Shown here: piece by piece, positions 33,725 to 44,640 of the stretch
Layout: each line of letters opens with the position of its first letter
Position numbering within the stretch: position 1 is the first letter of the stretch
Assembly (NCBI RefSeq): GCF_010093535.1
Contig: NW_022985176.1
Span: 1,080,360-1,144,359, forward strand
DNA length: 64,000 nt
Direction: 5' to 3'
Source: Lindgomyces ingoldianus
Taxonomy: Eukaryota > Ascomycota > Dothideomycetes > Pleosporales > Lindgomycetaceae
The notes under the pieces: generated by a model
What the model was told of the DNA's origin: nothing
Databases searched by the model: none
What the model saw: the letters and a program-made list of their open reading frames with translations, nothing else
Program-made: the position numbers and the translations under genes

Positions 33725-36103
33725 TGTCTAGTGATAGTGTTTGTCAGTTGCCCCGCCTCAATAGGCCTGTCCTTATCCCTAGAACACATACTTGTTACTC
33801 CCTTGTTACGAATATCGTAGGTAGATTTAGATAGGGCACACTTTCTTCTTTCAGAATCTTTCAGTGTTCATTAACGGGCGAGTTTAATATCCCTTTGCTC
33901 TTTCAACATCATTCTGCATATGACAGCAACTAGCGGACCTGCAAACTGCTCAAGCTCTCTCATGCTATCAGCTCACGTTCACAACTGGGATACGATATCA
34001 CTATTATTGCATCCGTACAGCAGCATAATAGCATAATCGGTAGGCATAATAAGGCAAGGTCCGGCTGTGGTGAGCTCAGCTCAGAAAGTTTTCAGGCTTC
34101 TTTCGAAGGGCAAGGGACTCGCATGGACCGGTGTAACATCTCCCCAAATCTTTACAACCACGAGTGTTGGCGCAGCTGTGCCCAAAATTCCAAGCTCGAT
34201 TTCATTTCAACTTTGTACACGGCTATTTATGTTCTGGCGCTGTTTTTTTCAATCTAAGGAAGCAAGCACGACGGCGACATTGGGCTTGCCACCCCGAAAA
34301 CGATTATTATTTTTCTTTGATGGACACTCAGTCTTACAGCTTTCATCATTATATGTACTACACGATACTTATCACCGTCCCTACATGTCGTAGCATATTT
34401 ATGTACCTCTACTCTCCTGGGACCGAGACACTTACGACAGGGCCACTCTTTTTGTGCAAATTTCTATTATATATATATATATATATTTTCAAAATCTTTG
34501 GTTTCTTCTTATTACTCGTTCCCCATTCTACCGCCTTACGATCGCTACCAGGCGAGATATGGAACTGAAAGCCAAGAAAGGATCATCATCCCGATATCGT
34601 ATCATGTACCAGTACCCACTGGCATGGGGAGCTAATTGTACTGAACTTGGACTGTATGCATGCATGCATGCATGCATGAGTGGGTGAATAGTCTAGAGTT
34701 AATCAACGCGTTCTATATTCGATGCAATTCAATCTGTAGATGTTATGACTTACCGCGTTTCGTATTGGGAATTCCGTGAATTGAATGATGTCCGATAATG
34801 GGTGGCGGTGTGCAGACTGTGGACTGCAGACTGCAGCTTGTTGAGACATCGACAAATGCAGTGTGTCTGTCGTTCAAACAAGACTCTGCACTGAGCACAA
34901 GCGAGGTTTGGACGTGCGTTGCTTGGACTCGAGCCTGCCCCCTCCCCCTTTCAATGCATGTCATACATTTGCATCGCATATCTACGTCTTGAGCTCGAGC
35001 TGAGGTGTAGAGCAGACCTCACACTTACAGGCCACACACAAATCCAACCACAAATCCAAACCGCAGCACCCGCGTGTCCCGTGTCCCGCATCCCACTCTC
35101 ATCTCGTCTCGGCGGCCAGTCACACAATCCAGTCATGCCGTCACACAAAGCCCCGGTAGCGTCGCATTGGCATCCTCAATCGACCCGCTCATCCTTCATG
35201 CAAGATTGAGGAGATTCTGCTAGGAAACAGTCAAACGGTCAACCGAGATGCCGCGCACGATGCCGTGTTCTTGAGATGCGGAAAATGTATCGGGAATGTG
35301 GGTGGTGGGCAGTTTTGGAAGCCATATTGGGGGCTGGGTTTGGGAGGACAAAGAACGGAGAATATGCTAAGGCGCAGGGGAGAAGTGGGTTGCTTGTGAG
35401 ACGTGGGGGAAATCACGGATGAAGGAAGATATAGTAGTGCATGATATAGGGCTGATGGTAAGGTAATGGAAAGTAGGGGTGGTGTGTTGAGGTGTGGTGT
35501 GGTATGGGGACGTTAATAGAGAGAGAGAGTTGGGTTGGTTCCCGCATCTGTTTTCGGATTCATATTTAGCATTTGAAACGGCATTTGGGAAGATTTATGA
35601 CTATAAAGGAAGTTCTCCGCGGGTTCTCTAAGCGTAACTTAGTAATGATTTCGGGCCGGCGCTGAATAGAAAAGACAAGAGTGGAAAGATTTCTCTCGGA
35701 TCGTGACAAGGCTATTGTGAGCTTTCGGTGGATATGTTGTTCCTAGAAATAATGGGGAGGGGGGGGGGGATCTGTTCCGAATGATTTAATGATATATACC
35801 TTGGCTTGAAGGACGTTGAGTGGTGGCGGCATATTCGGACATGAGCTTTGGGGAAAGCAAATCAAGGACAAGACGACGGGGACCACGCAATTGATGTCAT
35901 TCAATATATACAGAGAAATTTATTTGTAATGTTTTTGCCAGGCTACGGTCGCCAATATTACAGAGGAGAGGACAAAGGAGATACGCACATTGACCTCTGA
36001 GCGAATGCGGAGGAACCGAGAACATGAGATTTAATCGCTACTCTATCTCAGCCACTCCTGCTTAAAATTTTACACTCTACTCTCTAGCAAAATGCCTCCC
36101 TCT
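33725..36103. other. Intergenic region with simple repeats
   Basis: I found no gene. It contains a TA microsatellite near 34,469-34,488, an ATGC tetranucleotide repeat at 34,656-34,679, a GA run near 35,520, and a G-rich run at 35,755-35,770. The region separates two convergent genes, so both 3' ends lie inside it. Open frames such as 34,067-34,568 are low-complexity and unsupported. Confidence 0.55.
34656..34679. repeat. ATGC tetranucleotide microsatellite
   Basis: Six tandem ATGC units in a row make a perfectly self-complementary stretch. It is a likely polymorphic marker, and no function is implied. Confidence 0.9.
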
Positions 36104-37881
36104 CTAAAGTGGAACAGTGCTCGAGGACCCTCCAAAGTCACTTGTGACCGTCACACCAAGGGGTTGGCCCTTGGTCAACACCTTTGTGAAAAAAGTGCCG
36201 TCGGGATCTCTTGCCATAGGCGCATTGTTCAGCGGTCGTACGAGTGCAGAAACCGATATGCTCAGCTTAGCTGCGGGGTTATCGCTCTTAGCACGCACTT
36301 CGACGATGAAGCCTCCACCCCTATTCTTCAGCTTAGTTGCTGAGATAATGGTGATGAAGTCGACAGGTGGCGGTGTAGGAGTAGGGGTTGGCGTTGGTGA
36401 CACTGTGGGAGTCGGTTCGGTAGCGCAGTTGACAGCAAGAGGTCCGTCTCCTAGTCCTGGCCATGGAAAGAGCTGACCAACAAGGACGGGCGTTGCTGGA
36501 GGGGGCGTGAGAACATTGCCAGGAACATATGGGCCGTATCCCTGCGTCAAGAATGACATGGTCTCAAATGCTAGTGGAGAAAGATCAGCACCCAAAATTC
36601 CTTGCTCGGGGAATATAAAGTCGCCTATAGGTTGAATGAAGAGTCCTCCAGTCAAGTTGTTCTTCGTCGTAATCACGCCGTTTGTCATTCTGAAACCAAA
36701 GTTCCGGACAGAGTCTCCAGGATCCGTGGTTCCCAATCGAAATCGAACGCGCCCACGTGGAGCAGCCGTTTGTGGTTGGACAAGTTGCAAATTGCGTTCT
36801 GTAATGTTGCCAGTACAAGGATGTCTCTCTTCAGCATACCACTGCACCGAAGTCGTTGGATCGGTGGTGAAGGCCACAGCACGAGTTTCGGGGAGTTCAC
36901 CACCGGTCACGGGGAAACGAATGCCGAATTGGGCTTCTTCGACTGTGATGAATGCAGGTTTCGTACCTGGGGCAGTATAGAATCCAATGTCGGCTGTCAG
37001 GGAGCTTACTTCGAAGAGGTTGTCAATCAGTTGTCCACTGAAGGTGATGTAGTCGCCCACCATTAGAGGGGCCATAACCATTGCGTCAGGATCGGTTGGT
37101 CCTATGGTTGCAGGATCGCTAAAGGTAAATCGAGTCAATGGCCTCCCTGCGCCGTCAAGTGGGCGATTCTTCATTGGGCAAAGCTCATCATTTGCTGATC
37201 GAGGGATGCACATGGGGAAGCCAGTCGCGGCGTGAATGCTCGGGTTCGATGGATCAACGGACCACAAAGGATTGGCAGTGTATTTAGGGCCATATATGCC
37301 AAGTGGATCGTTAATCACACACTCCAGCTGGCCGGCTGGGCTAAACGCTCCTGCAACCTTGAAATGACCATTTACAGGGTTGATCTCGGTGATGAACCCC
37401 TGGAGCGCTCGCAAGAAGTTCTGATGGAGATAGACGAGTCCTGCAATGTTTTTATCCGCTGCATGATTTCCTTGGACCTGGAGAAGTTAGTGCGTTGCTT
37501 CCTTTAAATGATTGAGCAACCATACAATCGCCTGGTATGTTTGGGTTCCGGGCATGATAGGTGTTTCACCATTGAAAAGCTCCGGCCATGCAGCAACAGC
37601 CGCCGGGAGAGTCACCAATGTATTCTTGGGGACAATAAAGGTAATGCCGTCAACAGTTATGGTGCCGCCCCGCAGTGGATCGGTACCCGGATCTAGGGTC
37701 ATTCTATAGCTTATTTAGCTTCGACAGATTTTACATGGAAGCTTGGAATGGCATACCCAGTGACACCACCAATGGCTGTAATTTGGCTCGGGTCATAGGG
37801 TGCTGTGGTAACTTGAGCATAAGCTGGAAGCAAGAGCATTAAAAGGCCCAATAGGGCACTGACGAAATTAGTGAACAACAT
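36104..37881 (-). CDS. Secreted fungal protein of unknown function
   Basis: Joined from 37881-37757, 37703-37526 and 37477-36104 (558 aa). A signal peptide (residues 1-23, hydrophobic LLGLLMLLLPAYA, cleavage after AYA or AQ) is followed by VTTAPYDPSQITAIGG. The mature part has no recognised catalytic motif. It shows repeated beta-type segments about synthesis of a scaffold (GGTITVDGITFIVPKNTLVTLPA; VGDYITFSGQLI), several Cys, few N-glycosylation sites, and a Thr-Pro linker (TPTPTPTPPP) about 95 residues before the C terminus. It is probably secreted or wall-associated. Both introns (53 and 48 nt) have GTATG donors, and the second has a CTAAC branch site. An upstream in-frame Met at 37,941 would bury the signal peptide. 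The gene is divergent from the peroxidase gene. Confidence 0.8.
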
Positions 37882-39119
37882 GGTCGATATTAGAATATTA
37901 AGGATTAGGGACAGATAGAAAAAGGGCGACAAGGAAATCAAAGAGTGACGTCAAGACAGCGCGTTGTCCGCTGAATTGGAGATGGACGCTGAAGAGAGGA
38001 AAAAAGAGTGTGTGCGTTACGCAGAAGGAGTGGATGGAGCTCGGCGACAACAGCGGGTGAACAGAGTGTTAGTATGATATGTGCGCATGGCTACTGTATC
38101 TAGCGACTATCACAGCCAAGCACGCAAAGCAAAAGCGTTAATTGTCTTCCACCCCTTGGCTTGCGCCAATATTGCATACACGATGCTTTCCTCTCCTTAC
38201 CTCGTGGGGTGGACGTGCTTTAAGATTTCCTCTCGCGGGAATTGCCATTACATGGGGAAGAGGGAGGCGCAGATGCAACAGGGCTTGAAAAAGATAATTT
38301 GATTGATCATGCTTGGTGAACGGGCCTCGCTTTAGGTCTTTTTGGCTCCGTTGGAGCGAGGAGGCAAGCAGTCTGGGCCCCGTGTGGCTGATCTGATAGA
38401 CGCCACAGCTGAGACGCCACTCGCTTGCTGACTTTGCTTGGCCTGTCAGTGGACAAAAGGCAGGGTTTATGCAGGGGTGAGCACTAGCTCTAGATGAGCG
38501 TCAGCACAATTCACACTTCAAGCCTCGATATGCTTTCTTGTCACAAACTGTCATCATCCTGACAGATGACCGGATAAGCCTTCAGCCCCAGAACTTACCT
38601 ATCTACACCAATGTGGTAACCTGCTTGTTACAACGCCTGCACAGATTTCATAATCTCTCCTCCCTTTCCTCCTTTGAATATTGGGATGCTTTGTTTATGT
38701 CCGCCTAAGAGCCTCTCGAGATCCTGTCACTTCGGGGTCTCAAAAAAACCCCTTAAGAGGCGCTGTGCCACTCGCGTTGTGCTGAACTACCACCCCGTGA
38801 AAGACGCCGAGTCATTTAGGATGGTTCGGGAGCCGACCGAAGATTCACTAGGGGTCAATCAACACGGGAAAAGCATATCGCGCCTCTCAAAATGTGGGAG
38901 CGTTGTAAGGGAGAAGTTGCCAAGCGCAAGTTACGGTACCTGCGTCGTTGTGGCTGAATTGAGTGACAGCGAACATATCTGCTCCCTCATAACCTTCGCG
39001 CACACCTTCTTTGCTCTCGATTTGATTCCTTAGAGTTGTTGCATTCTCTCGTTTGTATTCTGCCGCTCTCTACAGTCTCTCTTTAATCTAATAGTTAATG
39101 TTTCTTTCTTGAAATCAAG
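37882..39119. promoter_or_regulatory. Divergent promoter region of two extracellular-protein genes
   Basis: About 1.24 kb separates the starts of the secreted protein (-) and the peroxidase (+). It contains CT-rich leader sequence directly before 39,120 and no convincing gene; open frames at 38,081-38,302 and 38,674-39,033 look like chance. Shared regulation of the pair is possible but not shown by any motif I can name. Confidence 0.5.
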
Positions 39120-42100
39120 ATGCTTGTCTCTCAGTTTCTCGCTCTTGCCACTCTTTTCGAGAGCGTTTATTCCTACGCTCACTACTCCAATAAAGAATTC
39201 ACGAAGTCACTTCTTGAGAAACGAAAGGGAGGAACACCAGGAACTTCAGGTTCCGATGGCTCCCAAGACCCAGTTCTCATTGGTGATTTGAGGTTTAAGG
39301 TAGTCTCGCAATCTGCCCAAGACATTGTCAGCATTCTTCTCAGCGATAAGAGAGTGAAGGAAGAATCCTTCGACGTCAAGGCGAAACCAGTTCTGGACGT
39401 TCTCGAATGCGATCCTAACGACGCATGCTGTCAATGGTTCTTTATTGCGGACGAGCTGACGGCAAAGTTCGAGGAGACAGATGGTCAGTGTAGTGATCTG
39501 GCCAGGGCCGCGATTCGTTTGGGATTCCATGATGCTGGTACCTGGTCACAGTCCTTAGCCAACAAGGGTCAAGACTTCGGTGGGGCTGATGGGTCGCTCG
39601 CCTTGTTCTTTGAAGAAGGTCGGGCGGAGAACGGTGGTCTTCAAGAGATCACTGACTATGCCAGGGAGCTCTACGCTAGGTATGATGTCGGCATGGGAGA
39701 CTTAATCCAGTACATGGCAGTCCATGCCACTGTGACCTGCCCTCTAGGTCCTCGCGTTCGCGCTTATGTTGGTCGAATTGTAGGTCTAGTTCACTCTACG
39801 ATGTCTGCGAGACTAAGCGCTGACCTTCTCAGGATGCTGTTCAACCAGCCCCTGACAATCTTCTACCAGATGTGCATGCTCCGGCTGACGACCTGCTCGC
39901 ACTTTTTGCAGATAAGACTATCAGTGCCCATGATCTTGCTGCGCTTCTTGGTGCGCACTCGACTTCGAAGCAATTTGGTGTGGATAAGTCCAAATCCGGT
40001 ATGCCCCAGGATTCTACTCCTGGTGTGTGGGTAAGAACGAGGCATAAATTTTGTTTTCTTCGGAATCTGACAACCTATAGGATGTGAGCTTCTACAATGA
40101 GACTGTACAAGATATCGGTGAGGACTGCGTCTTCAAATTCCCGTCTGATGTTGCTCTCGCTGCACATCCTGCAGTGTCAGACGAGTGGATGATGTTTGCT
40201 GGAAAGCAAGAACATTGGAATGAGGTATGCTCCTCTTCTCTCTGTGAGGATTCTCTAACGACTCTCAGGATTATGCGAAGGCCTATCTTCGTCTTTCTTT
40301 GCTTGGTGTGAACAACATCAACGACCTTCAGGAGTGCTCATACACTCTTCCAACAAAGAAGACGCGCGTCCCAAAGAAAGCTGATGTCTGTTCCGTAAAG
40401 AGCTCTTCTTCAAGCTCTGTCATGAGCTCCACTTCGACCTCTTCGGCCAGCTCTACTTCAAGTTCTCTCATTACCACCTCGTCAAGTTCGTTCGTGAGCG
40501 CGTCTACCAGCATTCCATTCAACTCGACCAGTAGTGTCATCTACTCCAATACCTCATCGGTTTATCCAACCACAACCCCATCTTACAACTCCACTTCTTC
40601 ATCGGTTTACTCAACCACAACCCTATCTTACAACTCTACTTCGTCGGTTTACTCAACCACAACTCCATCTTACAACTCTACTTCGTCGGTTTACTCAACC
40701 ACAACTCCATCTTACAACTCTACTTCGTCGGTTTACTCAACCACAACCCCATCTTACAACTCAACTTCTTCACCGGTTTACCCAACCACCACCACCACAT
40801 CTTATAACTCTACCTCAGTGTATGCGAACACCTCAACTCCAATCTCAACGCTCTACTCTGGAACGTCGGATTCTTATTCCAATAGCTCTTACCCAACAAG
40901 CACTCATGGATACCCTTATCCAACTGCTTCCTCAGGATATTCTTCAGGCCTCTACAACACTTCAAGCACTGGCCTGTACCCGTATAGTTCGGCATCATCG
41001 ACAAGCTCTTGTACGAAATCTAGTAGCAGTTCCTACGCTACGGTGTCCTCCAGTTCCTCCACCGTCCTTCCTTACGGACAAAACGCAACGTCGACCACAT
41101 GCACCAAATCAAAGAGCTCATCAACGCCTGCATCCTACTCCACGGTTGCCGCCTACAATGCTTCGGGTTCCGCGTATGCTCATGGCTCATCCAGCACCAC
41201 TTCCTGCACAAAGTCCAAGATCTCCAGCTCTTCTACTCCTGCATACGACCCCTACTTCACCCCCATAGGATATAGCTCCCCATCTCCTTATGGGGACAGG
41301 TCATCCAGCACCACTTCCTGCACGAAGTCCAAGAGCTCCCATGGCTTTTCAACTGCAGCGTACGATCCTCACCCAACCTCAGCAAGACATAATTCGTTGC
41401 CTGTCGGCTACAGTCCTCATCTTTATGGTGCATCGTCTAGCGCCGCTCCGTACGGGGTCGCTTCATCCGCAAGTGCTCAGGGTTACCCGACGGTTATTAC
41501 TACCTCGTACGTCGATATCTGTACAAAGGGCTTTACTACTGTCAAAGTCACATACAGTACGACTCTCTACCCCTCATCTAGCACTGCTGCATACAAGATT
41601 CTCGAAGGCTGGACCACAACCGTGACAGTGTGTACTCACTGTTACGCTACCCCGACCACAGTTACTCTGACCAAACCCGTGCATGCTTATGAGACGTCGG
41701 CTCCAGCTTACTCTCGTGAACATGCTCCCACAAACGCATACTCAAGCGTCCAGGCCAAGGAGTTTTCTGCAAGCCACCCGAGCGACCCCTCCTATCCTTC
41801 AGCTTCAGCCTCTCCTTATGACCCTGCGGCCCCAGCTTATCCTTCAGCAGCCGCACCATCCAACTACCCTATTGCGTCATCTGTCGTGGTGGTCTATTCA
41901 ACGGTTGTAGTCAAGCCCATTGCAAGCAGCAGCTACACAGTTCCATCTGGAACAGGGGTGCCAGCTGCCCATGGCACTGGTGTTAGTTATAGCCTCGGCG
42001 CTGCTAGTGGAACAGGCAAGAAACCTACACCGACCACGACCACCCCCTACCAGTTTACCGGGGCTGCATCGGCTGTTAAAGTTGAAACGCTGGGAGGCAT

Positions 42101-42140
42101 GGTCGCTGTGGGTATTGCCGTTGTCGCTCATCTCCTATAG
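39120..42140 (+). CDS. Class II-like fungal heme peroxidase fused to a Ser/Thr-rich cell-surface tail, probably GPI-anchored
   Basis: Joined from 39120-39779, 39833-40030, 40081-40224 and 40269-42140 (957 aa). A signal peptide (residues 1 to about 19) precedes a plant/fungal-type peroxidase domain. The distal site is R133-x2-F136-H137-D138 (RLGFHDAG), and the proximal heme ligand is H262 (LLGAHSTS). These are the residues needed to bind heme and split H2O2. From about residue 355 the protein is a long Ser/Thr/Tyr stalk. It has six VYSTTTPSYNSTS-type repeats (nt 40,557-40,830) with N-glycosylation sites and four CTKSK-type motifs. A more ordered segment follows (SYVDICTKGFTTVKVTYSTT...VTVCTHC). 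A hydrophobic C terminus (GGMVAVGIAVVAHLL) fits a GPI signal. It likely oxidises phenolics at the hyphal surface; substrate and manganese or ligninolytic capacity are unknown. Confidence 0.88.
40557..40830 (+). repeat. 42-45 bp coding tandem repeat in the peroxidase stalk
   Basis: Six consecutive copies encode S-V-Y-(S/P)-T-T-T-(P/L)-S-Y-N-S-T-S. The central copies are almost identical in DNA, which suggests recent unequal crossing-over or slippage. Each carries one N-x-T glycosylation site. Copy number probably varies between strains. Confidence 0.9.
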
Positions 42141-42486
42141 TATTCCTTGTTTCCTTTGTAATGACCAGGGGATTAGTCTTCTTAATCCTTAATAGCTGCC
42201 CATAAATATATAGCTTTAAAATATACTCTTCTTTGTACATATTGAGATTGAACTCTATCAAAAGCGTCGCACAGCACGTCAGCACGTGCACACCAAATCA
42301 GGCAAGATGCCCGAGTCATCGACGTCAGCCCTCACACCCGCCCTTTGACCGAAGTTCCGCCGACAGCGCCCTTTCTCGAGATAAACATATTCGCGGGCTC
42401 AGCACCCATTCTTCTTAATAAATGCCCAGTTTCTCCTCTCACGTAGCATCTCTTTGCCATTGAAGCTTTCAGCTCCTTTTTTAGCT
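42141..42486. other. Intergenic region between the peroxidase and F-box genes
   Basis: It contains the peroxidase 3' end and the F-box gene promoter. A short in-frame extension from an upstream Met at 42,454 exists but lacks F-box similarity. Nothing else is visible. Confidence 0.55.
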
Positions 42487-44421
42487 ATGAACACCCTGCC
42501 CGATGAGATTATCCTCCACATTGTCTCCTGTAAGTTTCCCATGTCACAGACAACACTGAAACTGCGCCCTCACACCGCTGCAGTCCTCGATCCTCCCCAG
42601 CTAGTGAAGCTCCAGCATGTTTCGCGTCAGTTCCTCACCCTCTCTCGAGACAACAACCTATGGAAACAGCTATGCTTCGAACACTCTATACCCGAGAAAC
42701 GCCGCCGACGACATCTCGCGTTTTCGACAGACGTCGACCCAAGATTAGAGGAGCTTATTAGAGCTGCAGATACCATTACTGGAGCTTTCACCGCCGTCCA
42801 TGATCCTAATGCTCCAGGTGCCGAGCTGCAAGCACACCGGAACGCACCCAAGAAGAGAGCTACATTGCTGGCCAATTGGGATCCGACATATGCTGGAGAG
42901 AAGGTCAATTTCTACCAGGACTTTATACAAAGACATGCACCACATTCGATCAATTGGTTCCAGAACGCGCGCCATGGGCACCACGATGATAATCCCCACC
43001 ATGAGGCCACCGGTGCTGGTATTCTGTTCGACGCAGCCGGTATGGCCGATAAACTTATCGCGCCATTGGAGGACGGGAGCGTAAGCATCTGGGATGCAAG
43101 CGGGAGCCAAAGGCGCCAAGGTAGCATCATTGCTCGAAGTGCAGTGGGGTTACTTCCAAACAGAGGCCCGGATCTGGATTTGGACACAAGATTGAGGCAA
43201 TGTCAAGCTATCATGACCGAAACCGGCGCAGTTGAATGCGTCAGCATCGACAGCAGGCAGCAGAAGGGCTTCTTTGCTGTTCAAAACATATTGAACGAGG
43301 TTGATCTTCGGACGCTTCAGGTAATTGACCGGACGCCGTATCCCTTCCCGATAACAGCTTTGTCCGAGGCACACCACCCAACTCCTTTGACAGTTGGTAC
43401 GAATTGGACACTACATCTTCACGATACTCGCAAGAAGACATCCTTCCCGGCAGTATCACAGACCGAATTGATAGGCGGGGTAACGAAGAATTTTAGTGCA
43501 CACCTCCAGACGGGTGACTTCGGCGGCCATGTGTCTCTCTCACAGCCCGGCGCACTGTCTATCTTACACCTTCCGACTACCCGTGACTGGGACGGCAATG
43601 GGGACATTTGGGTCGGCGGCAGGTTCACCAGCTTTTTGAACTTCGACCGCCGGTTCTTCCCTCGACTCCGAGGTACTGTTCACTCCGGCGCTCGGCTGTC
43701 CTGCCTCACTGCCATACCTCATCCATTCGTGCCTCACGACTTACGGCTTGGTTGGCCTTACTCATCGCTTAGCTTGCTCCGCGAAGTGAAGTCGATCCCA
43801 GGCTATACACTTATTGCGGCTGGAGAGTACAAGGGCAAGGGCAGTCTCGAGCTGTACAGCCTGTCCTCTGAACCTGCTCGGTCGATTATCTCCTCGGACA
43901 GTAAAATGGCGCGAAATCAGCATGCGTGCTATCAAAATCGCCAGACAGCATCGAGCTCGAAACTGCTGTCCGTAGCTCCGCATGGCACTAGACTGGTCTT
44001 CTCTGACGGGGATGGCAACCTGAAATGGGTTGAACGGGACGGCTCCACGCCGGTTAGGCAATTTAATATCAACAATGATAATCGGAAGTCGACCCAGTCA
44101 CCCATACAAATAGGTGTAGAGTCTGGCTGGGGCGACATCGTGCAGAAGATCCTACCTACTGTATCGACTTCTCCAATTGGTCCTACTTGTCAGGTGCCGC
44201 CGGGACAAGACAATCTGATCATATGGACTGGAGATGGAAAGCTGGGCATGGTTAGCTTTGGTTGCTCGCCAGAGTTCAGTATTGATGATCTGGATGATGC
44301 AGCGAAGGAAGAACAGGTTAAGGAGACGAGAGCCAAGGAGAGGGCGTACGGGGCTGAAATGCGGAGGGCACTTGAGCATCAGGCGAGGGAGTTGAGGTGG
44401 ATGAGGGGATATGGTTTGTGA
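42487..44421 (+). CDS. F-box protein with predicted beta-propeller-like C-terminal part
   Basis: Joined from 42487-42529 and 42584-44421 (626 aa). Splicing at GTAAGT/CTGCAG produces an uninterrupted F-box at the very N terminus: LPDEIILHIVSF joined to LDPPQLVKLQHVSRQF, then LSRDNNLWKQLC. F-box proteins bind Skp1 and bring substrates to SCF ubiquitin ligases. The remaining residues include repeated beta-strand-like segments ending in SVSIWD, WTLHLHD and LKWVERD, suggesting a degenerate WD-type propeller that could bind substrate. A charged helix (AKEEQVKETRAKERAYGAEMRRALEHQ) closes the protein. The intron is 54 nt with no in-frame stop, so an unspliced mRNA would still be translatable but with a broken F-box. 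The substrate is unknown. Confidence 0.87.
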   Translation: MNTLPDEIILHIVSCKFPMSQTTLKLRPHTAAVLDPPQLVKLQHVSRQFLTLSRDNNLWKQLCFEHSIPEKRRRRHLAFSTDVDPRLEELIRAADTITGAFTAVHDPNAPGAELQAHRNAPKKRATLLANWDPTYAGEKVNFYQDFIQRHAPHSINWFQNARHGHHDDNPHHEATGAGILFDAAGMADKLIAPLEDGSVSIWDASGSQRRQGSIIARSAVGLLPNRGPDLDLDTRLRQCQAIMTETGAVECVSIDSRQQKGFFAVQNILNEVDLRTLQVIDRTPYPFPITALSEAHHPTPLTVGTNWTLHLHDTRKKTSFPAVSQTELIGGVTKNFSAHLQTGDFGGHVSLSQPGALSILHLPTTRDWDGNGDIWVGGRFTSFLNFDRRFFPRLRGTVHSGARLSCLTAIPHPFVPHDLRLGWPYSSLSLLREVKSIPGYTLIAAGEYKGKGSLELYSLSSEPARSIISSDSKMARNQHACYQNRQTASSSKLLSVAPHGTRLVFSDGDGNLKWVERDGSTPVRQFNINNDNRKSTQSPIQIGVESGWGDIVQKILPTVSTSPIGPTCQVPPGQDNLIIWTGDGKLGMVSFGCSPEFSIDDLDDAAKEEQVKETRAKERAYGAEMRRALEHQARELRWMRGYGL

Positions 44422-44640
44422 TGCACTTGCTCGAGGCTTCTTGTACTAGAATCCATTACTTATTGTCACATCATCTGTGTATGAATCTCGGTAATATGAG
44501 ATGGTGGCGCTCCTCGAAGTACATCACCGCTAGTCCATGTTTGGTTAGCGCAAACGTGACGCGTGATCCTCGCGTCCTGTGCTGGAAGCAGTGGAACGCT
44601 CTCTCCAAAGTAATTCCATCCATCACACATCGACACCACA

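Noticed and set aside
36104..42140. Secondary-metabolite cluster around the regulator, secreted protein and peroxidase
   Set aside because: No polyketide synthase, peptide synthetase, terpene cyclase or transporter is present.
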